Source: Gyromitra esculenta
Lineage: Eukaryota; Ascomycota; Pezizomycetes; Pezizales; Discinaceae
DNA: 64,000 bases
Assembly: GCA_038503075.1 (NCBI GenBank)
Contig: JBCAML010000019.1
Location: forward strand, 310,001-374,000
Direction of reading: 5' to 3'
The translations under genes were made by a program, and so were the position numbers. The first letter of the stretch is position 1; each line of letters begins with the position of its first letter. This document shows positions 1 through 9,893 of the stretch, in pieces. The notes under the pieces are model-generated. The model made no database searches and was not told where the DNA came from. It saw only the letters and a program-made list of their open reading frames with translations.

Positions 1-90
1 GTTAGCTTTGGATATAGGCTGGCCCGTCTACAAAATAGAGCTAGCAATTGACCCATAGTCAAAGATTTCATCAAAAAATTCGCAAACCTC

Positions 91-120
91 CATCACCACC
101 GCCACCACCGCCACCACCAT
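91..120. repeat. Short CCACCACCG-type trinucleotide-like repeat
   Basis: A run built from CCACCACCG units lies in otherwise AT-rich sequence. No reading frame around it looks like a gene. It is a simple-sequence tract. Confidence 0.7.
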
Positions 121-357
121 CCCATCTCACAAGAGCCAAACAGCTTCGATTTGCCTATATAACTACAACTCGTCGCTCTTTCTATCGTATCAAACATAAA
201 TTTTAAGCTTTAATATAAATGTAATATACCATTACACACACACCTTAATTATGAGAGTAGAAGTGGAGCATAAAATATCACTCGCTATGCAATTCTGGTT
301 CATGTTGAAATGGTAGGGGCGAAAAGGATGAAATGTCTAGTTCTCACAAGTTGGCAG

Positions 358-792
358 TAGTGTGGTCCACGAGGCGCCTCGAGGCGAGCGGATGGGTATG
401 CCTCAAGGCCGCTTGTACATTTGAGGGCCTACCTTGAGCAGCTCGAGCACATAGGGGCTGCCTCGAATCGGCTCGAGGTGGCTCGACAAACTTGAGATAC
501 ATACTAAAAAGGTTTATATCAGAAAACAATGAAAAGAGCCACTAGCTAGGATATTATAAAGTCAAACTGTTTCGCTAGAAACATCCCCCAAACTATAGCT
601 ATTTTCTTTCCACCAATCATGCCTAGTAACGGCCCTGGAACATACAGGCTCGTCTAAACAACAATCAACTTATGATTTAACTTGAATGCTCGAGCGGCTC
701 GAGGCGAGCAGCCTTACATGTCTCGAGGCACCTCGTGCTCGTGAGCTCCCAACCTCGTACTGGCTCGAGTCGAGGCCTCGTGGACCACACTG
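358..792. mobile_element. Non-autonomous hAT-type element (MITE), 435 bp, with perfect 8-bp target duplication
   Basis: The left end reads TAGTGTGGTCCACGAGGC (358-375). The right end, read on the other strand, is CAGTGTGGTCCACGAGGC (792-775), so 17 of 18 bases match. The element is flanked on both sides by GTTGGCAG (350-357 and 793-800), a perfect 8-bp direct repeat. An 8-bp duplication with ends of the YAGNG type is the hallmark of the hAT superfamily. Both subterminal zones (about 376-485 and 687-774) are packed with CTCGAG and CCTCGAGG motifs in both orientations, as hAT subterminal transposase-binding repeats often are. The AT-richer core (490-685) has no transposase. The exact duplication suggests a fairly recent insertion or a well-preserved old one. 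Confidence 0.87.
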
Positions 793-1690
793 GTTGGCAG
801 CACCCCCTATCTATATACCTGTACAACAGCCCCTCGAAGGTCTCATACACTCAAGGCTACTACGCCTTACTGGTCTCAGTCTCTGGAGCCGTACCTGAAG
901 GACCCAACATTAAGAAGCGTCTTTAATAGCTTGTGCGACGAGCGCAGAGCAAGCATGAACATCGCTTGAGTAATCAGGTAACTACGAGTTTAGGCCCCCT
1001 GGGATGAATATCTGAAATTTTATCATAGCAAAGCAAATTTCTGGAGCCTATCAGCATGTGATAGGTAGACAACCAGATTATCGATACATGGTACATCGCA
1101 TCGGGAACCCACCAGCAACGTTTCCTCGCTGGGCTAATTTACATAATTTTCATCCATCTAAGGATAGGTAAGTGAAAAAGAAATGCCCTGGTGGCGTGTG
1201 TACGTATGATATATCAACATTTTTGGGCTATGTCGACGTCAAGAATGCAAACCGCAGGAAGAATTTGCAGGTGTGGGGATCGCCAAGCCAATCACAAGCG
1301 ATCACTCAGGTCCTGAAAATACGCAAGTGTTTATTTTTGGCTTCGTGAGCAATGCCTAATATTATGCTATATTTCTTCCTATTCTAATCAACACAGAATT
1401 TATACACTGGTCTTACCTGTATTCTGAAACATCTGTTTTTATGCACTTGGGAGAGGAATATTTGTACGATGCCAAGACAACCATACCAGATTGAGAGTCA
1501 AAGCCCACGAATGATATTTATCATTAACTGCGAACGGCCGATCCAAGCGTCACACTGTCTCACATCAAATACCAGTTTCAAAGGTTCTCAGGTCCGCCTA
1601 TATTTAGAAAGCTGAACTCCAGTGGATACATAACCATCAAGGAACCACTTCAGCAACTCACGTTATTCGGAGGGCCTGCATCCATTTACA
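793..1690. other. Gene-free spacer before the dead transposase
   Basis: No supportable gene. It probably includes the 5' part of the degraded transposon that follows, but I could not match terminal inverted repeats. Confidence 0.5.
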
Positions 1691-3556
1691 ATGTCTGAAA
1701 AGTTATCACTACCGATCGCAACTATGAATCCCCCAAATCCTGTTAAAGAGAAGATTGGATTCTCACTTCTCGACGCCGGTTTAGTGACCAACCAAAAAGA
1801 GGCGGCTGCTGCAGTTGGTATTCCATCTTCGACATTCAATCACCGTCGACGTGGGAGACCTTCGAAAATGGAGGCTAGCCAACGACGGCAGAAGTTAACT
1901 CCTGAGGAAGAAAATGCATTAGCTGGGCGGTGCAAGTTGGGTTTTACACCCCATATATGGAAGATCAGGGAGATGGCATTTAGCATAGCTTGGAAGCGGG
2001 ATCCACAAGTGAAAATAGGAAAATGCTGGGAATTGAATTTCTTCAGGCGGAAGTCTAACGTCAAAGAGATGCTAGACGCTAGATCACCGAAGCGCACAGA
2101 GGAGAAAATACTCCAAGATTGGTTCGTGCAAGTCAGTTCTCCAAAGAGTGGTAAATTATTGTGGAACCAATGAGAGGCTGATGCTGTATGCTAGTACAAC
2201 GAGCTGGTCCAGGAGTACTCTATAAAACTACAGAATACCTATTGCATCGATGAGATTGGAATTCTGATAGGATCCTCTGCTTCCAGGTCAACTGACGGCC
2301 TAGAAATTATGCGAAATCCCCGCAAAAACGGGAAATTGTTTCCTGGTAGAGGTACGAGCCAGAAGCCCCGCTAGACGTCCCATCCTAAAAATTGAGACTA
2401 CGCTTAACATACGGTTGAAGAATTCCAAACCCGCGAGCTCGTCACTGTCTTGGAAATTGAATGTGGTAACGGGTCCACGTTAGATCCCACGGTGATCTAC
2501 AAGAGCGAAAATCACCCATGGAATCTATGGCTAAATAGTGTATGCTGCACGTCGGGCGAATCTTCTACTATGGTTATTGGGCACTCTTATAATGGGTGGA
2601 CCGATGATTCAATGGTGGCCGATCTTGTCGAGCGGCATTTCAGCAGATCCACTCCTTCGTGGGTAAAAGCAGCTCAGGGGAACGAATATCGACTACTATT
2701 GATAAATAGCCATGCGCATCTTTCTTCATCAATTCCTGAACTCCTCCTCGAACATAGGGTTATACCGTACTGTATTCCTAACATCCGCCGTCTTCAGCCA
2801 CTCGATGTTTTGGTCTTCGACCACTACAAAAACGAACTGGAGCGTCAGTGGAAAGAAGCAGACTGTGAAACGAGGGCGAATAAATTCTATGAAATTCTCA
2901 TCGCCTCGAGAAAACACGCACTCTCCCTTTTTAACATCCAAAATGGCTTCCGGAATACGGGTCTCATACCAATCGATCCCTCTAAAGTCCTACCAGGAGC
3001 TGTACCTCTCCCGAGTCTTGAAATACCTCCACCGCATGAACGTCGACCACTAGAACCATTGATACTAGAGCTTCAGCGATCGTGTGCTCCATTGTCGCCA
3101 AAGTCAAAACGGGAATTCGATGATGAAGCCCCGATGATGGTTATGGACCTCGAAAAGAATCTTAATCTACGAACTACTGTCGCCAAACTCTGCAATGACA
3201 ATCAAAGCACACGAGCCGACCTAAAAAGGCAAGAAACTCGCACCCGATTACTGGAGATACTCGAGAAGGCAAAAGAGGGGAAGGATCAAGAAAAGAAGCC
3301 CAGTCCACAATGTCATGCTAAAGGGAAACGGGCAATCGCCGTGGACGAGCATGAAGGAGGCGATTGGTTACGAGGTAAGATGGAAAACGCCGTAGAAAAC
3401 TCACAAGGCAAAAAGCATGATTTCTCTATTGTTGAAAGGCAATCTGTTCATCGAGCCAAGAAACAGAAGACTTCTCTGCAGGAAGATACAGGTATCGAAA
3501 ATCGAAATGCGGAAGAGAAGTTACAGATGCGTAATGATATTCTCGAGCAGCTTTAG
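1691..3556 (+). pseudogene. Degraded pogo/Fot1-type (Tc1/mariner superfamily, DDE_1) transposase
   Basis: One reading frame runs the whole length but is cut by five in-frame stops, at 2171, 2192, 2372, 2393 and 2405. The first part (residues about 30-130) looks like a Psq/CENP-B-type helix-turn-helix pair: it includes AVGIPSSTFNHRRRG, then RQKLTPEEENAL and IGKCWELNFFRRK. Between the stops, IDEIGILIG (about 2246) matches the first catalytic Asp motif of DDE_1 transposases. RELVTVLE follows, then GWTDDSMV...HF (about 2596), then LLLINSHAHL where the family has a LILDGHGSH-like motif. The second catalytic Asp is therefore Asn (codon 2705-2707). RRLQPLDVLVFDHYK keeps the third Asp. The stops and the Asp-to-Asn change are mostly explicable as C-to-T or G-to-A changes, in keeping with RIP. 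The element is inactive. I could not define terminal repeats. Confidence 0.88.
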
Positions 3557-3830
3557 TGAGTTTTTCGAATACAACATTGTATCATACCTGTTTTGGTTGT
3601 TTTGCGTTGCTTGGGTTGAAATCTTAGCATATAGAATGAATTGTGATTATGCAGGGTATATTATGGGCTAATTAACTACAAGGTGCGGAAATTCGATACC
3701 ATACATGTACGGACCAATTGATTCATGTCATACAAGGCGTACTAAAATAAACTTCTATAATCGCCCCACAAAAAAAATTCTATTGTTTACTACTTAGCTA
3801 GGCTAGCACTCTGTCATAAATCTAACATGT

Positions 3831-4274
3831 TCAGCAGCAGCACCACAACCCCTTCCGCCGCTGGAAACTTCGAATTCCCAGAGGGTTGGACGGCAAAGCT
3901 AACGAACGTTTCAATTCATCCCTTGGGCCGTCCCCCTCGCCACAACTCCTCGCCAACTGGTAAAGCACTACTCTTCCTAGATGTTGGATTTTCTCGGTCT
4001 TACTCGGCTCAATCAGGAACCATCTCTTAAATTCCGGATTATAGTAGAGCTTTTGACCTCCCCGAACCTCTGACTTTGCTCCCCGAGTATTTGTAATGGA
4101 ATGTAAAAAGCCAGGTTTCCTCCAGCGCCGGAGGCCTCGAGTAGGAAAATCTTCCCGCATCTTCCCGCCAATTGTTAAAAAATCGCTATCGATTAAATAC
4201 TCTTCATCGATTGTAGGAAGATCAGGAACCCTTGCTCTACTTTTCAAAAGCACGTGAAGTTTCATTTTCACCAT
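3831..4274 (-). CDS. Hypothetical 147-residue open frame, unrecognised
   Basis: An uninterrupted frame that is basic in composition and carries a patch reading YYNPEFKRWFLIEPSKTEK. It has no signal peptide or membrane segment and ends in a Cys triplet. Base composition here is more GC-rich than the flanks, which mildly favours real coding history. It lies just downstream of the dead transposase and could be part of that insertion or a chance frame. I recognise no family and see no clear promoter. Confidence 0.28.
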   Translation of the reverse strand: MVKMKLHVLLKSRARVPDLPTIDEEYLIDSDFLTIGGKMREDFPTRGLRRWRKPGFLHSITNTRGAKSEVRGGQKLYYNPEFKRWFLIEPSKTEKIQHLGRVVLYQLARSCGEGDGPRDELKRSLALPSNPLGIRSFQRRKGLWCCC

Positions 4275-7200
4275 ATTGTGATAAAGTACCGAGTTAGAAG
4301 CGTAAGCTTGGTGAGATCGTAAACCGTTGGAGAAGCTGTTTAGTCTAGATTCCGAACTCTCAGTGAAGGTAGAATTTATTTTTAAGTAAAATCACCCCAC
4401 CATACTTGATTCACAAGATTCAACACAGTTGATGGTACGAATCAAGTCGAACAAACTTATGTTTGTCATTGCTTGTACCAGAATATACAGATAAGCTCAA
4501 GAAAGAATTCAAGTTCAGATCGACGTGACTATTATGTCATTTCAGGGGCTAGAAGCGTTACAAACCCAAGCATAATGTATCGAATTGCGGAAAGACCCCT
4601 TTTGCTGGTTTGTGTTTTCCCTGACACAATCTTACTGACTTATTCTATATCATGAACAAAGATCTAGACAACAAGCCACTAATAATAAAACAGGTGGTCA
4701 TATATATACCGTTGATAACATATGATAAATAATAAAACTATGAATAAAATTGGAGCGAGAAGTTAGCGCTATTTTTGAGAAGGCGTGGATTGATTTCATC
4801 CTCTTTGCGATCCCAGCTACTTTGATTAGTTGAAAACCGAAAATACATTTCTACTTCATTTATATCACAACCTGTGACTACCGTGGTTCTACATGTACAG
4901 TCTCGTTCGAATAGTCTTGGCACCCCTCGTCTCTATTAAGCACGACTGCCGACGGATTGAGGCTATAATTTTCATAGAAGATAGTTATGTGAGGTAGTTA
5001 GATGTTATTCAGCATCTGAGGATCTCCATAGTTTTCCACCCTTTTGAATTACTGTTTTCCAGTTCGATTCGTAGCTATTTAGTTTATTATCAGCGATTAG
5101 TAGGGTGCCAGGATTTTGCGAACGTGACTGTACAGATAACAGGTAGCAATATAGCCTAGATTAGAGGGTCTAATTAGAGCCAACCCGAGGGGTCACAGAT
5201 CCCGTCCTGAGATTAAAAAACCCCGTTATATTATACTGCTAGATTATTCTTGATACCTCTCAATCAATCTATCATAGCTAAATTTTTGGGTGTAGAGGTT
5301 AGGGGGTGAAGTTCAAGACCCAGCCACGGTAACACAAGCACAAAATTCGATTTTCAGTAGGTTATCCGCTAACTATTTTGGCCCCGCCACATGCGTTTTT
5401 AGATCTTGCTATCAATATTCGGGTTTTTTCCAGACTACATATTGGAGTACAGCCCCCTAATGGTTAACGGAGTACATTGGTCCACAGAGTTTCTGTCGGC
5501 CTGGAAAGACATAGAAGCGGGTACCGGTTATGAGAAGTACTTGTCAGAAATCATCATGATGTATTATACTATAACCGTATATAGGTTTGGGAGCTCTCGC
5601 AGGTAAAGCGCGAATAACCAAGTCACGTTTATATTTTACAACATTCTTGCAACAAATATTCCGAGTGATTATTCGTGACGATACCCACTCTAGTGTGGTC
5701 AAAATATTTGCAATATAAACATCTAGATTGATTTGCGTCAGAATTCGCGGTTCTCGCGCGGAATAGTACTATATTCCTCAGTCACATGGACTGCAAAAGC
5801 ACTCAACGTCGCTATTAATTCGAATCAAGAAACTTCACTGGACAATAATCAATCAGATGACTCAAATAACCCCTCTTTTGCGAAGCCCCCCTTGTCAAGA
5901 GAGCCCCTCATAGCCCCTAGAGCAAGTATTTGGAACCTCAAAAAGGGAGTGCCTTCTTACCCACCCACATCGCGGAAGCGAGTGACGACCCATGGTTATA
6001 ATCTTCAGTAGTAAATCCAACAGCATGTAGATCATATCTTATATACGTATCAGTACTGCATAGAAAATTTACTACGGTCCTAAATCTACATCTGGAATCG
6101 GCTCACGTCTACACAAGCGCTACAGTGGGTATCCACATAGGAAATGTTTAAACCGACCGGAAGCGCAAAACCGGAATCGAAATCAAACCGGAAGGCCATT
6201 CCTGTAGTGTACTCTACCGCGCTGTAGTACCCAATATCTTTTTCTTTCCCTCTTTTCCATCCACCCGGAGCCCTTGTATAGATTGTCATGTATGTGCCCA
6301 CCCCACAAGTCCATAACCATCGATACAACCCCGTTCGACGATTCGACCCAAATACGATATGGGGGGCTTACTACCGAGTACTCGGGTCAGGGTGCCAGCA
6401 GGCAGTTATGATTGGCAATTTCCAGGGAGAGCAGCAAGCCTCAGCCGGGATGGAAATAGATCTGCTTGATACTGTTGGTAGCATATGATCTCTAGTCTAA
6501 TTGGTGGGGTGACCCGCAGTATTATTCCAAGTAGCGGAAACGGGTAATTATTGCTCAGAGGCGCAACGAACGGGAAGCTGCAGAAGGCCATCGGGTCCGA
6601 GGACACACATTCGGTCTCGACGCCATACCCGTCGAATTGCCAGTGAATTATCTGCAGAATACTGAAGTACTTGTTAGTCGCCCGGTCAGTTGCAGAGCAT
6701 TCAAACGGGTATTTCTATAGTGTTCGATCGAGCTTGAGGTTCGTAGCTTCCTGCAGCGAATTTACTCGCCGGGCTATGGCTAAATTATTACGGGATTACT
6801 TTACTTTAGACAGTGCATTCTACCAGATACCCCGCTTGAGATTTTAGGTTGAGGCTACCCCCCGCGCGCGCTTTGTCCGCTTTCCTAACGATGATGTTGA
6901 TATCCAGCCCATCATCCCATGTAATGCTCATCGCATCCCATCCCATCCTGAGATCCGCGGACCCGTGATCTCGGAGCCTGGGACCAAGTTGAGTAAGATT
7001 CTCTCGCTGGAAAGCCACACATACTCATCAGTCACATATCCTGGGCACTCCGCTTGTCGCGAATAAGAATCGTTTCTCATTAATAAGTGATACCCATTCT
7101 ATAACCTCTGTCCTGGCCTAGTTCATGTAATTAACAGCACTGGGGGAAATTCTACTATCGAATAAATCCGGTTTTACCGTTAATTGAACTTACCATAATC

Positions 7201-9100
7201 TTGTGGAGTTTGCACTATCAAACCCGCCCTTAAGAATAAACTAGCATATCACACATGAGATGCTTGAAATGACCAACGATTTTTCTCAGAGGGATAACTT
7301 CTAGCATCAACGGGAATCATCATCTAACAGCTGAGCTTTTTTAATCTAGTGTTCAACTTATTATTAGTCTCTAGGGACCTTTATCAACCTTCCCGGTAAG
7401 GTACTCAATCTCGAGTGAGGAGAAATAGCTTTTAAGAGTCTTCTTAGATCTGAAACGACGAAATCCTTAGCAAAATGCCCTGATAGTAGCAAGCTGGCGG
7501 GTGACGATATATATATCGCATTCTAAGACAGTTATGGTGTGATGTATCTGTTACCGCCGTGTTGCCGTGCCTCTTCCGGGGGCTGGAATAGCCTTCACAT
7601 TGCAAGACGTTGTAATGGAGGTAGACACTCTCATGCTAAGCTTTCTAGGGTGTGCTTGGATTCAGTCATATGATATCCCTTACTATGGGGCGAGCCTTGC
7701 GGTTAACACTAGCAAATGTCTAGGTAGCGATAGTACAAATCTTGCACCCAAATCTGTCGCTTTTCGCTGATGGAGAGGGGAAAGCTATAGGTAATTAATG
7801 TCGTTCCCCTCGACCATCGCTCGGACCGTTAAAGATCTTTGGTTGTGAGATTCTTGGAATCTTGAATTTAACTGGGGAGATGCCGAGAGGCTTATGCTAC
7901 GGCGTTGGAGGTAGCGCCCAAGTCCTTAGCCGGGACGAATAGAGTATTCAAATTTATCCTGATACATTTCACTCCGTCCCAGCGATTCGGTTTACCCGTC
8001 GCCCGCTGCCAAATCGTTTGGTCATCTCATGAACCCCAGAGAATTCTCCGGCCAGTGCCCGAACAAAAGCGGACGGGTAAAATACATTTGTCACGGAATT
8101 TGCGACGTTCGGATTCGAGCCGACCTTGAACCGTTTCGCCGGATTCGGGCACCGGCGCGCAAACCCCATGGTACCTGCGCCCTGTTGATTTCACTCCACT
8201 CTTCATCGCCGCAAAGGCCATCTCATGCTCGCCTACCCCTCGCTTTGCACGGGTTCATACGACGATGAAACAGTGAATCGTCTCGCCAAAGCAGGAACGC
8301 ACGATTTGACGGCTCATCTCATCTCAAGTAAGCAGCAAGCAAGGGACGCTTTCCCCAAGCATTGGAATAGGAAGTTGATTTGTTTACTTGGGGATGGGTA
8401 ATTCTCGCTACAGTGACGTGAGTTTTTTCGCCCATTTCATCCGTGCCTTGCGTCATGCAACCCAAGGAAGTGGGAGGGGACAGGGACAGGGGACAGGGGA
8501 CAGGGGACAATTGCTTGATGTAGGAACAAGAACATGAGGGTGCTTCGAGAAAAAGGAGACTAAAATACGATCGTTATGAAGTGGTAGATGTATCAATATA
8601 CCGTGTCATGCGAGTGCATTATGTCGGTTGATGTTTTGAGCACCTGGGTATGTTCAAGCCGTGATGTAGGTATACATGTATCCCTATCATCGAGGGCTTA
8701 CGATGATACCCGTTAAGATTCAGCTGTATGTCGTTTATACAGTCAGAGAGATTACGCGTTCCGGACATAATCAGGATACCGGAGACACCAGAGAGTGACA
8801 AGAATAACCTCCTTCTGCATTCGCTGAACCTTGTGTACAATGGTGATTCGCAAGAGCTGCGATTGCAAAAGGGAAGAAAGGCGGAGCAGACCCGCGGAGT
8901 CTATCCCATTTGTCCATTGATTGCTGCCAGAATGTCGACACTCAGCTTAGATCCTCAGGCTGGTCTTTGGCTGGGTTGGGGTGGGGTTTGGTGAGTAGAG
9001 GGCGGTCAGTGCCGTGCACGCACAAGGGTGCCATGCCATGAGGTTGCCTAGGATTCCGAATGAGGCGAGTGTGGTTGGCAACTTGACCTCGACACTCTCG
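4275..9100. other. 4.8-kb gene-poor region
   Basis: AT-rich in the first half and more GC-rich near 6.8-9.1 kb. No gene could be supported. On the minus strand between 6086 and 7018 several short frames have coding-like composition (for example GYYSAVEYTTGMAFRFDFDS near 6.2 kb and GWDAMSITWDDGLDINIIVR near 6.9 kb). They may be broken exons of an old gene, but I do not recognise a family. No RNA genes were seen. Confidence 0.45.
8477..8509. repeat. GGGGACA minisatellite
   Basis: About four to five tandem copies of a 7-bp unit GGGGACA, the first one shortened. It lies in the long upstream region of the serine-rich gene and is not in a coding frame. Confidence 0.8.
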
Positions 9101-9893
9101 CCTCGCCCAGCCAACGTTGCCTGCCAGGCACTCACTTGCTCGCTCACTCGTCTGGTCTGACTTTCGCAACAGCTCTGCCCCAACCGACACTGAGCGCCCG
9201 CCAACCTCGCTCGCTCGCTATCACGGTCCCTTTCGTCATTCATTCATTTTCCCACCGCTGTCTCTCATTCACAGTCCCCGGCCGCCCCCTCCGTCGTTAC
9301 CTTGCCTGTCTACCACTTCTCTCTTTTTTGTTTTTTATTTACCCTTCCCACCCCTTCCTTGACGTCTGTTCTTTTTTATAGTTTCTGCTCGCTTCTCCTG
9401 CAACTCCAATCTGTCGGGTTCGGAAACAAAAAGGTTAAATCAAAACAAACCGAACTACCATCCCACCAGCCCCTTCGAAAGCAATGCCTTTCCTCTGCCA
9501 CCGCAATTAGTATCACACCAGCGGTCACGCATTGGAACACTAATCCGCCCTCGCGTTCGTCGTTTTATTGCTTTGGTTAGTTCCCGTTTTCCATATTACT
9601 TGCGTTTAGATGGACAGAATGATCTACACACAGAGAGTGTGAGCCTCATCTCTCTCTATGTAACAGGTGCAAAATATAACAACAACAAAATAATAATAAT
9701 ACTGAATGCCTTACTGACAAGATATTACATCAGTCAGAGCCGCCCTTCTTCTTTTTGATTTTGATTTTAAATCTCAAATTGATGATCCCTCGTGCAAACG
9801 GAGTACATCTGTAGAAGCTGTAACTCCCACCCTCCCACGAGGTGTTTTTGCACAAAATACAATAATATATATATATAAACAAGGACTGTCAAT
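9101..9893 (+). promoter_or_regulatory. Pyrimidine-rich promoter and 5' leader of the serine-rich membrane protein gene
   Basis: Between 9130 and 9560 the plus strand is very rich in C and T (runs such as CTTTTTTGTTTTTTATTTACC), typical of long leaders of constitutively expressed fungal genes. A TATATATATA tract lies at about 9866-9877, just before the ATG at 9894. The leader may contain an intron; I did not fix its boundaries. Confidence 0.5.
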
